In this document: piece by piece, positions 12,741-23,929 of the stretch | How the letters are laid out: each line of letters begins with the position of its first letter | Position numbering within the stretch: the first letter of the stretch is position 1 | Assembly (NCBI GenBank): GCA_030407315.1 | Contig: JALQPE010001914.1 | Location: 1 to 64,000 of the forward strand | DNA length: 64,000 nt | Reading direction: 5' to 3' | Origin: Asparagopsis taxiformis | Taxonomy: Eukaryota > Rhodophyta > Florideophyceae > Bonnemaisoniales > Bonnemaisoniaceae | Translations under genes and position numbers: made by a program | The notes under the pieces: generated by a model | Databases searched by the model: none | What the model saw: the letters and a program-made list of their open reading frames with translations, nothing else | What the model was told of the DNA's origin: nothing

Positions 12741-12774
12741 TGGACGTCCGCGTCCACTTCCGAAAACACAGACG
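12741..12774 (-). repeat. Right terminal inverted repeat of Element 1
   Basis: 34 bp, identical over its length to the right end of Element 2 (38450-38483) and the reverse complement of the left ends. The flank after it is TACGCG, inside or beside the 3' part of gypsy A. Confidence 0.85.
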
Positions 12775-13899
12775 TACGCGCTCGTATCCTGGCCAACGTG
12801 GCCGGTGGCGCGTGTGCCTTCGAGTTCGAACGGAGCCTAAGCTTCGTTAGCTTACTTCGTTCGCGACGCGGACGTGCGCGATTTAATCTACGTGACCGTA
12901 CGTGGTCGACCCCTTTTGGGTTCGCTCGCGTCGTTTCGCATAGCCGGCGGGCTTTTCGCTTTCGCGCGTCGATCGTTGCGCCCGCGTGGCAGGACAACGT
13001 TGTGTCGTTTCGTGGTTGCCGTACGTGGCTACCGTGTTCGGCGTCGTGCCTTGATGTGGCGATAACGGTTTGCCGTCGCGTCGCATTCGAGACGTTAGCG
13101 TCTTCGTTCGCCGTCCGTCGCTGCGGCCTCGTTGGCTCATTCGTTTCGCACGTTCTTCGCGCGCGCTTCGTGCGCCGAGACCCGTTGGTCTCGTTCGTCA
13201 GCTAGCGTATAGCTTCGTTCCGCTTCGTGCGTGAAGTTTCGTAATGAGGCCGTTGCCATCTTCGTTGGGGACGCGTCCGTCCTACGTCGTTTCTCCGCCT
13301 TCCGGCGTCACGTTGCCGTTAGCTCGCGAGCTGTTGGCGTTGACCTCGTTGGTCGATGCGACTCGTTGTCAGCGGCTGTCCACGGGGATGTACGATGGCT
13401 CACGTGACGTGCCAGAATTACGAAATTTTCGGGGCACGCGTGTCCCGAGATTTGGCCGGGTTAGCGCACTGTAATCGGCCCGATTTTTCGTACCGTGCGT
13501 CCATGGCCCGCTGGCCCAAGTATAATTTTTCGCGCGAAAAATCTGACGTGTTGTCCGTCCGTGGCCCGTGGTGTCGTCACCTTTGCCCGTGGGGCGGTCA
13601 ACACTGTCGAGCCAGTCGTGGCTCTTCACATCGTGTGAATCGTCCGCGCGTGGACTCGTCGTCCAATCTTTCGTTGGCGCTCGTGCCTCCACCAACGTAT
13701 GGTGTCGAAAACGAAAAGAGCGACGGCTCTAGCACGCATCGCGCCCCCCCAACGCAAGGGTGGACGTCCCGGCCACTCGTTGTGCCTTCGCTTCTCGTTC
13801 GTGCGGCTCGTCGCCTTCGTTTGTTGCATCGTGCAACGTCGCGCACGCGTGCGCTTAACCCGACGCTCGTGTGCGTTTTCGGGGGCCGTCGTGGCCTTT
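12775..13899 (-). mobile_element. Noncoding 3' end of gypsy A, possible LTR region
   Basis: CpG-rich sequence downstream of the gypsy A chromodomain on the minus strand. It has no convincing coding frame, and its composition matches the gypsy A internal region. I could not find a repeat shared with the 5' side at 43200-43900, so LTR limits cannot be placed; the distal part may have been removed when Element 1 inserted. Confidence 0.4.
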
Positions 13900-16183
13900 C
13901 ACGTTTTTGCTCGTCGCACGCGTGCGAAGTATCGAGAGACGCTCTCTTCAGATACGTTCCGGCGGGGCTCCCACGTAGGGTTACGATACCCGACCCTTCA
14001 CGAGGAAGTCTAGGGTGCCGTCATCGTTTACGCGATGGTTGAGTAGGTCGTCTACTACGTACGCCGGACCGTCGCGGTTCTTGTCGAGATCTGCCTCGGT
14101 GGCATCGTATGGCTCCGGCGGGGGCGCGTTCGCCGGCGTTGGCGCGTACGCAACGCGGTCCGAGTTGACACGTTCAACTACGTCTCCTCGTTGGATGACG
14201 AACGTTCGTACGTCGTTACGTAGTACGCGGAACGGTCCCAACGCGTGTTTTCCGAGCTTCGTGCCCTTCGTGGTCCCGTCCGTCGGGTCGATGAATACGT
14301 ATTCTCCCGCACGGATGTTTCGATTCGAGACACGGACTCGTTTGTCGAATTTCGTTTATAACGTGCCTGCGCGGCCTTCAGCGTTCGATACGCGTTATCC
14401 ATCGTTGTGGCGAGCTCACGCACGTAAGTGGCTCGCCCTCCCCCGTCGGGTAGTTCGCGGTTCGTTACCGACGTGTGTAGCGCCAGCGGTGGCGGTGGAT
14501 TCGTGAGAATCAAATCGAAGGGCGTCGTGCCCGTGCTCGAATGCACATGCGTGTTGTGTACGCAAACGTTAACGCCGATGCGTATCGATCCCAGTCGTTC
14601 TGGTTTTCGTTTACGTAATTGCGCAGCATCGCCAGGATCGTCCTGTTGTAGCGCTCCACCTGCCCGTTCGTTTTGGGGTGGTACGTCGACGTAAAGACGT
14701 TCGTTACGCCAATCTCGTTGCAAACGCGCTGGAAGAACTTAGCAGCGAACTGCTTTCCGTTGTCGCTTATGAGTGTCCGTGGGGGTCCATACGAGAAGAC
14801 CCACGCGTTGACGAACGCACTCGCCACGTTGGCGGAATCGATATTACGTAGAGGTACGACTCTAGTCAGCTTCGTGAAGCGGTCCATTATCACGAGAATA
14901 AATCGGTTACCACGCGTGGTTTTCGTAAGCGGACCTAGTATGTCGATACATAGGTCTCGCAACGGCTCCGTAGCCGGAAATAAACGTAACGGGTTCGTCC
15001 GTTTGCGAAGCTTCACGCGGTTCTTCGCACATCCAACGCAGTTTTCGTACCGTTGCGTAGATGTCGGCGGCCATCGCGGGCCAGTAGTACGTCCTCCGTA
15101 GGGTGTAGTACATACGCGTTTGTCCGGGGTGTCCAGCGAGGACGGGTGGTGGTGCGTTAACTCCAGCAGCCGCGGCCGCAACGAAGCCGGCACAACGATT
15201 TGTGTAGTTCCTCGTCGTGAGGGTTCCGGCGTCGGAGTAGGCCATCGTGGCCTCGAGAATGCAGCGTCCTGCGTCTCGGACTGTCGTGTCAGTATCGTTT
15301 GACAGAACGTGTCCTCGCGTTGAGCTTCGATAAGCTCGTCCCTCGTAATGGGAAGCTGAACGTCAGCTGGTGGCACGCGTGCCGAATCGTCTTCAGCAGC
15401 GCGCTGTTCGTCGAGGAATCCGATTCCTCGTCGAGAACGTCATCGAGCGACGCGTCGCGGTTGAACTCGAGTCCCTCGTTGCCAGCCGTCGCGGCTGGTG
15501 TCCGTTCGTCACGAGTCTCGTTCGAACGGGTCGTCGTGACCCCTGGCATTCGTTGCCTTTTTACGTACGGACGTCGTTCGTCCTTGCCCATTTCGTGTGG
15601 TTGTCGACGACTGCGAGTCGTCACGAGGACCGCGTCCCCGTACGATGGTACGTCATCGTCGACGGGTCGACCGTCGTCATACGTAGATATCACACGTGAT
15701 AAAGCGTCAGGTACCTGGTGCACGCGCCAGGCCTGTACGTAACTTCGAAATCGAATTCGGCAACGCGTAGCCTCCATCGTAGTAGTCGTCCGGACGCGTC
15801 CGTCAACGTCATCAGCCAACGTAAGGCTTCTGGTCCGTACGTACGGTGAACCGCTGACCCTCGATACGTTGGTCGGAGCGCACGTTATCGCCCAGACGAC
15901 GGAGTAGCTGCGCGCTCGGTTCGCCGAGTAACCACCCACGTTCGGTTTCGTTACGGGTCTTGGACCAGTTACCCATCGGCACCCATTCGTTGGGCTTATA
16001 CTTCGTTTTGCTGCTGGAGCAACGTAGCTCCCAGCTGATACGCCGACGCGTCGGTATCGATCATGAACGGACGTCCCGCCTTCGGAAGGTGCAATATTGG
16101 TGGCGACACCAGTATGTGTCTTCAGGTTTCGAACGTTCGTTTGCGCGTCAGTTGGATTCGTCCAATCGGGGGAAGCGTCCTTC
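13900..16183 (-). pseudogene. Gypsy A pol, distal half: RNase H, integrase and chromodomain (frameshifted)
   Basis: Reading down the minus strand, this continues the pol cut at 38484. RNase H motifs (FMIDTDASAYQLG) are near 16080-16020. Integrase lies in the 15376-14510 frame and retains the catalytic D, D and E in DILGP, SDNGKQF and QVERYNR, though its zinc-binding part is disturbed. A C-terminal integrase segment in another frame shows TTPFDLIL and AQARYKR. The chromodomain follows at about 14100-13900 (YVVDDLL...DFLVKG, then NPTWEPRRNV after a frame change). At least four frame changes make it non-functional. The proximal half beyond the Element 2 insertion is open, so decay is uneven. Confidence 0.85.
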
Positions 16184-16185
16184 TT
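16184..16185. repeat. Left copy of 2-bp target duplication (TT) of Element 2
   Basis: TT precedes the left terminus and TT follows the right terminus (38484-38485). Removing Element 2 and one TT rejoins the gypsy A pol in frame, and the join then aligns residue by residue with the RT-RNase H connection of gypsy B. Confidence 0.7.
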
Positions 16186-16219
16186 CGTCTGTGTTCTCGG
16201 AAATGGACGCGGACGTCCA
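16186..16219 (+). repeat. Left terminal inverted repeat of Element 2
   Basis: 34 bp beginning CGTCTGTGTTCTCGG and ending GGACGTCCA. It pairs with the right end with mismatches at positions 11 and 18; a further CTCTAGTAC word just inside is also shared in inverted order. Confidence 0.9.
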
Positions 16220-16759
16220 CAACCTCTAGTACACCTAGTATTACTAGGCGGACGTCCATGTTCTCCAGTATTTTTGGATGTCCGCCTAGAACCGGACGTC
16301 CATGCGGTCTAGTACGTCTAGTATTACTAGGGCGACATTCAATGTTTCTAGTACCACGGATGTCCCCCTCGGGATGGACTTCCGCCATGTCTATGTCCAC
16401 CTAGGACGGGCGCCGGTTCAGAAATTCAAAAATTTCGACCCCAGAAATTTCTGCCGCCGTGCTCGACATGGATGTCCGCATCCATCACGGCGACCACTCT
16501 ATTTTTCCTTGTCGGTCGACTCCAATTTCGTCTTTAATTTTTTCATCCTCTCGCTCACACCCCCTTCCTGTTGGTGCTCACCTCCCCCGTACTGTACCTC
16601 AAACACCCCCAATACCACTCTAGCACGCATTTTCAGATACCTATCCCCGCTTCCACGGTGCACACCTCCATTCCATACCTACTTTTCTGCTCTACCGTAC
16701 AGATTTCGTATAACCAGTCCTCATACTACCTCAGAATAGGGCAAAACACCCCCTATCTC

Positions 16760-17510
16760 CTCGACCATGCTCTCCCCCATCACCTTTGAAACGTATTGTT
16801 CTTCAGTACCCTCTCTCCTCTACCCTCAACCCCTCTCCTTCGCCCTCTACACAAACTTCCCCTGCAGCTTACTCTTCCAAAACCTCTCACTCCCCATCCC
16901 GTACCCGACCTGCTCCACCCCTCCCTCCCTCAGCTGCTCCATGCCCCCACGCCATCCGCATCTTCGATACCGTATACACCACCACCACCGGCCCACGCTC
17001 CCGCACTGCGGGGTGGCTCCCCCGCCGTATCCCCAGAAACCTCCCCGCTCTGAAACACATATCAACCCCCCACTTCGCACCCTTCCTCCCACTCCCCTCC
17101 CTCCCCAAATACAATAAACCCCTTCTTCTCCATCACATCCCCACTCACCACAGCCAGAACAGACGCCACCCCCTCCCCTTCTTTCTCCTCACTTTCCTAA
17201 AAACCCCTCCTCTCGGCGCCTTCAACCGCACCCTCCTACGGTCCCACCTAAACACCTCCTCCGCCCTCACTACCCCAACACCCCGCAGCGTCTCCCCAAT
17301 CCCCATAATATGCTTGTCGGCACTCCTCTCCGAATCACAATCCATTCTAAACCCGCACTCCGTACATTTCCACCTCCCCCTGTACCATCCCAAGATTCCA
17401 TCCCCCCACAGAACACATCCTCATACCACAGAAGAATTTTCTTCCTCTCATACCTCATCCTTAAAACCTCCATCAGCTCCATGTAAATTTCGATGAAAAT
17501 ATTTTCTCTA
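16760..17510. other. Pyrimidine-rich subterminal region, Element 2 copy
   Basis: Homologue of 560-1320 with frequent small indels. Long proline/serine/threonine-rich plus-strand frames here (for example 16786-17496) are a consequence of base composition, not evidence for a gene. The minus-strand WKCTECGFRM...ADKH peptide is present again at about 17145-17393, with frame breaks on both sides. Confidence 0.45.
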
Positions 17511-17779
17511 CTATGCAATCTCAAACATGTATGAGCCTATGCCTTTCCGCTTTGTCAACCCTGAATATTGGTACTCATGTATTCATAAAATAGGGCCACC
17601 CACATCCCTATCCCGTTCTGCAAGCTTTACAAACCACTAGACGCATACTCCACAACTATACAACAAACACTACTCGCTATTTCAGACGACGCGGTACACA
17701 AGTAGCGTAGTGTCAACCTTCCGTGACGCCTTCCCTGATGCGTACAAGTGGGAAACAAGTCTAGACGTATATCAGAAGT

Positions 17780-19390
17780 GAGTGCGGGAATTTTCGGCAC
17801 AGGAGATGCTGGGCCACCAAATTGATTTTTCGGAAATTTTAGAATTTCTGGGCTGGCCAGCAATGCAATCGAGCTGGACATCCACCGGACGTCCATTTCA
17901 GGTTGGTCGCGAGAGGGTGGGGCGGGACCATGATGAAACAAGGACCAAGACCTTTCCCTGACGTGTTGAGCCTGAAATCGACCCTTCGTGAGACGCGATT
18001 TTGGCTTACAGTTGGTGCTAATAGAAGCCAGTGATAGCCCCGATCGGGGCGGCAGCCGGCTCCGGCTTACAGTTGGTGCTTACAGACGCCAGTGATAGCC
18101 CCCGATCGGGGCCGGCGGTCGGTTCCTGGGGCCGTTGTGGCCAAATTAGACACCCTGATTTGAATTAAAATTTGGGCTATTCTCAAAAACATGCACATGT
18201 GAACATGTTTTTGAGATGGGGGTGTGCCGTACGGCACAATCGACCGCCCAAATCGTTGATTTTTGCAAGATTTTTTGTGCCCGAAATTTTAGAATTTCTG
18301 GGCTGGCCAGCAGTGCATCTGAGCTGGACATCCACCGGACGTCCATTTCAGGTTGGTCGTGTGCTGCCTACATCCACGCATTGCAGAAACTAAGCCAGCG
18401 GGTTCACTACTAATACAAAGTACACGGAATATGAGTAACGTGATAGGTGAGTAGTGTTTGTGTTGAGGGAGTAAGGCGGGACCATGATGAAACAGGGAAA
18501 AGATGTCACCCAAGCATAACTTAGGCTTCAAGCCTGGAATCGACCCTTCGTAAGACGCGATTTTGGCTTACAGTTAGTGCTTACAGAAGCCAGTGATGGC
18601 CCCGCTCGGGGCGGCGGCCGGTTCCTGGGGCCGTTGTGGCCAAATTAGACACCCTGATTTGAATTAAAATTTGGGCTATTCTCAAAAACATGCACATGTG
18701 AACATGTTTTTGAGATGGGGGTGTGCCGTACGGCACAATCGACCGCCCAAATCGATGTTTTTTGCAATATTTTTTTGTGCCCGAAATTGTAGAATTTCTG
18801 GGCTGGCCAGCAATGCATCTGAGCTGGACATCCACCGGACGTCCATTTCAGGTTGGTCGTGTGCTGCCTACATCCACGCATTGCAGAAACTAAGCCAGCG
18901 GGTTCACTACTAATACAAAGTACACGGAATATGAGTAACGTGATAGGTGAGTAGTGTTTGTGTTGAGGGAGTAAGGCGGGACCATGATGAAACAGGGAAA
19001 AAGATGTCACCCAAGCATAACTTAGGCTTCAAGCCTGGAATCGAACCTTCGTAAGACGCGATTTGGCTTACAGTTAGTGCTTACAGAAGCCAGTGATGGC
19101 CCCGCTCGGGGCGGCGGCCGGTTCCTGGGGCCGTTGTGGCCAAATTAGACACCCTGATTTGAATTAAAATTTGGGCTATTCTCAAAAACATGCACATGTG
19201 AACATGTTTTTGAGATGGGGGTGTGCCGTACGGCACAATCGACCGCCCAAATCGATGTTTTTTGCAATATTTTTTTCTGCCCGAATTGTAGAATTTCTGG
19301 GCTGGCCAGCAATGCATCTGAGCTGGACATCCACCGGACGTCCATTTCAGGTTGATCGTGTATCGTGCACGTCCACCCATTACCGGAAGC
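17780..19390 (+). repeat. Palindromic subterminal repeat units, Element 2 left array
   Basis: One partial unit and three full units about 500 bp apart, with hairpin cores near 18182, 18681 and 19181. Each carries the 12-base-arm hairpin and the GTGCCGTACGGCAC palindrome, and ends with TCCACCGGACGTCC. The last two full units are nearly identical over 500 bp, indicating recent duplication. The array ends about 240 bp before the stop of the ParB-dioxygenase gene. Confidence 0.9.
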
Positions 19391-19628
19391 AAGTAGGCGA
19401 TGAAGCACGTACAAACCCAATTGTTCTGCTATTTCTACCATAGACCATCGAGTCTAGAGATGTGAGGGAATCGTCCTGGAAATCATGCTCCAACCCACGA
19501 GGGAATGGACAATCTAGTTTGAAAGCATGGAACGGAAGTACATTATACTAGGTTCATAGATTGGAAGTGATAAAGGAGATGATTATATTCTCGATAATTG
19601 TTTACCAAAGTAGTAGTTGTTAAGCTAT

Positions 19629-22600
19629 CTAGCCGTCGGAAAATTGTTCTTCCTCTTCGTCCTCACTATATTCAGGATCTCCCGGCAGAATAGGCGTTAT
19701 CGGCAACTGTGGAGTTGAATAGCTCAAGATGAATTTTTGACCCGGTGTGAGGGTTCTCTTCTTGGGAGCTTCTGTCGTCTTCATCCGCATGATTCCGAGT
19801 TGCCCTGTCTTCGGCCTACGATCTTTCTTGACCGGGATGGGAACAACTGTCTTGTGGCGAACATTGACAGGTGCCGGTTGACTTTGCCTGGCAGACCGGC
19901 GCGGAGCATTGGCGATTACTTCTTCTTCGAATCCCAACCGCCTGATGAAACCAAACGAAACATTGTCGGGAATCGGATACGACGCATTCCTGAAATACGT
20001 GTGATACCTCGTTGTCGTGTGTGACACAACTCTGTCGACATGCCCTGCCCCGGCATGTTGTACATGGCCGTGACCGATGAAGACTGAACGTGGCGGAACG
20101 ATTACCTTCTTCAGCTTCATCGTCTTGGCGTACATATCTAATTCCAGCGCTTTGGAAAAGACGTACTTGTGGGACCCTGGACACACCCAGATAGGGAATG
20201 GGTCATCTCCGTTGGCAATAACAAAGTAACCCGGAAGTTGATCTTTGCGGTCGCGAGGAGGAACAGGGAAATCATTGTGTGGGACCTGCCGAGGACACCC
20301 CTTTCCCGTTATCAAAAACCGTCCCCCAGATGCCGGCATGACAAGTTTTTCTCCCGGTAAACCGCACTCCTCCAGCCCTATCAGCCGGACAAGGATTCCC
20401 AACCACACATCCAGCAGGGCTCGCCGCGTCACAAACTTGAACCGGTCGATATGCGTCTCATCGTTCTCGGCATAGTCAACCAGGCAGTGGCGCGTAGACG
20501 TGAAGCGAGCCCTCCCCTCATTCCGGTTCTTCTCATCTGTTTCATCGTCCCCAGTATTGACAATGGGACTCCACAGCTGCCGGTTCCCAGGGTCCTTGTG
20601 CACCTCCTCCCCCTCCCACGTTCCCAAAAAGTACCGAAACAATTCCTGGTTAGGAATTTCTTCCATGAGACCCAAGTCAAATGGGAACTTGTCCGACGCA
20701 TCGAGGTAGCTTACATCCGCGAAATTGTGCATCACCGTATACCCTCGCTCGTTGATTTCCGTTCGGCAATTGTGGAAGTACGCCATACCAGTGCCGGCCT
20801 CATACGAATCCTTCCAGCTTGTAGACATTCGCGCAACCTGGGCGAAGTCCAGCCTCGAGGGTAGAAACGTCGATGTAGGCTCACACATCGCCTTGGCAGC
20901 CATCTTCCACGCTGCGAAAAACATCGGATAGATGGTGTCGATCTCGAAAACAAGATGACGAGCCCGATGTTGTTCCGGAATATGCAGCCCCTCAAACACA
21001 GGGTCCATCGCCACTTGCTTCAAATACCTCACCTCTCTGCCCTCCTCATCGATTTCCACACTCTCCAATAACAACCTGAGCTCAATCGGGGGCAGACAGC
21101 CAACCCTCACCGATGCGATGACGTCCGCGGGACGCTGCGCCAGATGATGCCCTTCAGCTCGGTCTTTGACTTCGAAATCGTCGGGAAGAGATGGCATCCG
21201 GTCGTCGAACAGGAGGTCGTGTTCAGAAGGAGAGTCACGAACGATGTAACCGTCTTCATCGACTTCCACTCCTTCCGGAACAGTGAATGTAATTGTCACT
21301 TCGCGGACCCCCTTGCTTTCGACTTGGCCCTCGTCTGCACCCTGTTTGTCTTCCTCGTCCGAAGCGGTATGGACAGATTCTTGGTTGGAGGGAGTCGCAC
21401 CAGCACGTTGGTTATCTTGGGGGACAATCTCAACGGCAGAATCGGGGGAACGGGCGGAGTCTTCGTCAACCTCATCACCGGAAGCAGTGGCTTGTTGTTG
21501 ATCGGTGGGTTTATCAACAACGGCCTGCTCTTCTTCCCCGGCGGATTGTTGTACCACAACCGGCTCTTCTTCCTCGAGGCGTGTGCTCCCCGTCGAGCGA
21601 AGTCGCTGTGAACGGCGGCGGATGCCATGCGAAGCAGGCTCATGTTCGACATTCCGCTGCTTCTTGTGAGTGAGTCTCACATTGGCAGCAGAAGGGCGGC
21701 GTTTGCGTCGAGCCTTAGTCTTCTTCTTCAATGTCGGATTGAAAAACTCTTTCAAGTTCGTTTCCAAATCCTGTAAACGCGTGGTTCTCCGTCGCATTCG
21801 AACCTCACTGCTCCGGTCGTCCCCTCTATACATTGCAATGGCATTGGTGAGATGCCATTGCAACTCCTTCGGCTGCTTAACCGACCCAATTGCCATCTCT
21901 GTGCTCAGAAATGACTTGCGCATAATACTCTTTGGGCGCCCATACGCAGCGTACAGAGAATTTGCTATTGCAGTCACGCGACGGACGTATGTATAGAAGT
22001 CGTTCACGTCAAAGCGTCCATCCGGACGTCCACCATGAGCAGGGTTCAAGTACTCCGAAAGACCACGCAAGACGAAGACAAAGTTTTCTTCCAGCAACTC
22101 GCGCACTATCTTGTGGTCCAGGTGCGTTATCCCAATCTCGTTGCGGCGCTCGGAATTGTTCAGCTCACGCAACACTTCGTCGAGAACAGGATGCTTCAGC
22201 GTTGCTATAGCCAAACGCGTCCACCGCCGGGCCGTGTTCGTTGAATTCATCATCCCCATGAACTGCGCCTCGAACAATGTTCGGATGACATCAGACTCAC
22301 GCAAGTCGCCAGCGTTTTCCACGTTATTTGCAACAGCAATCGTACGGATGAACTGCTGGATGGACGACAAGATTCGAACCAGGGAGCGCTCCGTCAGTTG
22401 CGTCCCAGTCGTATGGTTCGACTCTGCACTCTTGTGGATGATCTCATGAGGCTGAAGATCACTGTCGTCCTTGCGGCGAAGGTAGTACACATCCAGAGGC
22501 TGAGTAACCCAGCGCAAGCGGTTTGCGTCCTGTGGCAGCTTGGTTCTGTGCATACGGGTGAGGCGCGTGAAGTCATCGGCAATGCTATGCATAGCATTGA

Positions 22601-23585
22601 GACGATGCAGTCCGTCGATCACGGTCACGTTCGCATTGGCATGGAATTTGCCATTCTGGAACAGACGCGTGTCGGCGGGCAGATGCGTGTTCTGCGACCT
22701 CAGCACCGTCACAGTGATACGCGAAGAGCTCACATACCCCACAGCCAACATATTGTTGCGCAGGTCCTCCACGTGGTCTTCTTTCACATCCCGAAGGGTC
22801 ACGGCCGGTTCCACTAGCTGCCTCACCAGCACAGTCGCTCCTTCTCCGACGTAATCCGACGTCACAAACTTGGGCACCGTAATTTGCGTCCCCTGCTGCT
22901 CACGAATGCTTTCCGCCACCTCCGGTTCGTCGTCCACTTCGGTTACGTCCTGCGTAGTAGCTTCGGTGACGTTGGAGCGAGCAGGGTGCTTCGTGCCTCC
23001 ACTGGAGGGTCTTGCAGAGCGAGCAGGGCGCTTCGTGCCTCCCGAAACCGGGACGGAGCGTGCTGGATGCTTCGTACCCCCCGAACCAGTGATTTCGCCT
23101 GCCGGACCGGTACTGGGCATCCGTCCCGAGCTGGCCTGGTTCGTCGCTGCGTTGAAGTTTGACGCTGCAGCAGGGGTACGAATGTCGCTAGGGCCATCCT
23201 CCGCAGCGGGGCGCATCATCCGAGTATCCCAAGGGTAAAACGCCGCGGCGTATGCTCCACCCATCGTCTCCGGCGGTCCCTCGGCGCCATCAAACATGTA
23301 CGGGAACGGGAGGTCCTTGAACTTGTCCTTAGTCGCAATGTTGCGCACGACGATATAGTCGGCCTCGTCGGTTTCCGGCAGCTTGTGGTTGTGCAGCGTG
23401 CGCGGAAGGCCAACATCGCCACCAGCAGTGCTCACCGAAGCCGTCCCAATATGCACAGCCGCACCGTCCACGTCCGCAAACAAATTGACATCGACGCCGC
23501 GCTTGAGTCCGCGCGACTCCGCTGACGCGCTCACTTGATCGCCGCAAACCGTTGAAAACAAACTGCTGAAATGCGTATCCGCCAT
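19629..23585 (-). CDS. ParB/Srx-like domain fused to Fe(II)/2-oxoglutarate dioxygenase fold
   Basis: An intronless gene of 1318 residues from the ATG at 23585, which has a good context (ATCATGG); an in-frame ATG at 23705 would add 40 residues (numbering below counts from it). Seen: three GGTK[H/R]PARS repeats at about 209-244; a ParB/Srx-type motif VIDGLHRLNAM at 362-372; basic and acidic low-complexity stretches in the middle; and a C-terminal double-stranded beta-helix pattern with H1143-x-D1145 (PHNDFP), GYFVIANGDD, PGSHK, VPPRS, distal H1217 (VQHAG) and R1233 (RYHTYF). Family knowledge: HxD...H holds Fe(II) and the distal Arg binds 2-oxoglutarate, as in PhyH and TET/JBP enzymes. Inferred: a nuclear, possibly DNA-directed oxygenase. 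The substrate is unknown. It is transcribed divergently from the methyltransferase-SET gene. Confidence 0.75.
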   Translation of the reverse strand: MADTHFSSLFSTVCGDQVSASAESRGLKRGVDVNLFADVDGAAVHIGTASVSTAGGDVGLPRTLHNHKLPETDEADYIVVRNIATKDKFKDLPFPYMFDGAEGPPETMGGAYAAAFYPWDTRMMRPAAEDGPSDIRTPAAASNFNAATNQASSGRMPSTGPAGEITGSGGTKHPARSVPVSGGTKRPARSARPSSGGTKHPARSNVTEATTQDVTEVDDEPEVAESIREQQGTQITVPKFVTSDYVGEGATVLVRQLVEPAVTLRDVKEDHVEDLRNNMLAVGYVSSSRITVTVLRSQNTHLPADTRLFQNGKFHANANVTVIDGLHRLNAMHSIADDFTRLTRMHRTKLPQDANRLRWVTQPLDVYYLRRKDDSDLQPHEIIHKSAESNHTTGTQLTERSLVRILSSIQQFIRTIAVANNVENAGDLRESDVIRTLFEAQFMGMMNSTNTARRWTRLAIATLKHPVLDEVLRELNNSERRNEIGITHLDHKIVRELLEENFVFVLRGLSEYLNPAHGGRPDGRFDVNDFYTYVRRVTAIANSLYAAYGRPKSIMRKSFLSTEMAIGSVKQPKELQWHLTNAIAMYRGDDRSSEVRMRRRTTRLQDLETNLKEFFNPTLKKKTKARRKRRPSAANVRLTHKKQRNVEHEPASHGIRRRSQRLRSTGSTRLEEEEPVVVQQSAGEEEQAVVDKPTDQQQATASGDEVDEDSARSPDSAVEIVPQDNQRAGATPSNQESVHTASDEEDKQGADEGQVESKGVREVTITFTVPEGVEVDEDGYIVRDSPSEHDLLFDDRMPSLPDDFEVKDRAEGHHLAQRPADVIASVRVGCLPPIELRLLLESVEIDEEGREVRYLKQVAMDPVFEGLHIPEQHRARHLVFEIDTIYPMFFAAWKMAAKAMCEPTSTFLPSRLDFAQVARMSTSWKDSYEAGTGMAYFHNCRTEINERGYTVMHNFADVSYLDASDKFPFDLGLMEEIPNQELFRYFLGTWEGEEVHKDPGNRQLWSPIVNTGDDETDEKNRNEGRARFTSTRHCLVDYAENDETHIDRFKFVTRRALLDVWLGILVRLIGLEECGLPGEKLVMPASGGRFLITGKGCPRQVPHNDFPVPPRDRKDQLPGYFVIANGDDPFPIWVCPGSHKYVFSKALELDMYAKTMKLKKVIVPPRSVFIGHGHVQHAGAGHVDRVVSHTTTRYHTYFRNASYPIPDNVSFGFIRRLGFEEEVIANAPRRSARQSQPAPVNVRHKTVVPIPVKKDRRPKTGQLGIMRMKTTEAPKKRTLTPGQKFILSYSTPQLPITPILPGDPEYSEDEEEEQFSDG

Positions 23586-23929
23586 GATTGTTGAGTTGGA
23601 AAGTAAAAGAGATGGTTGACGTTGACGTATTCGAGTGATGTGGATGGTAGGTTTCACGTTGCTTGAAGAATGGTCGTGAACGCCAATCGCTGGAAATAAT
23701 AACACAATACAACCGAAATTTTGTTAGGTACACACCTATCGTGACCGCTGGAATGCAAGACAGGCAATCGAGATGTGAGTGTCCGTTCGGAACGGGCCCG
23801 AGTCGGGCTCTCGAAACCTGACGAGGTGGCGTGAAGCAGGCAGTGTCCTTGATGTGTAATGTGTTAAAATTACAGCTGTCAAGCTAGGCGGCTTTTGGGG
23901 CGGCTGCGAGCACCCCTTTATCCGGGGAA

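Larger units (their letters stand above)
3..12774. mobile_element. Element 1: gene-less relative of the giant TIR transposon
   Basis: Both ends carry the same inverted terminal sequence as Element 2 (left 3-35, right 12741-12774). The outer parts match Element 2: roughly 3-2400 resembles 16186-18540, and 9140-12774 resembles 35880-38483. None of the four protein genes of Element 2 is present. The interior instead holds palindromic repeat units, a large inverted duplication (about 3060-4585 against 7366-8905) and 2.8 kb of unrecognised sequence. It therefore looks non-autonomous, needing a transposase in trans (inference). A target duplication cannot be shown: only two bases (AA) precede the left end and TA follows the right end, so the two termini might also belong to different insertions. 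Confidence 0.75.

Noticed and set aside
16786..17496. 236-residue proline/serine/threonine-rich ORF
   Set aside because: It follows from the C/T-rich composition, and the homologous region at 606-1320 is broken by frame changes, so coding is not conserved.
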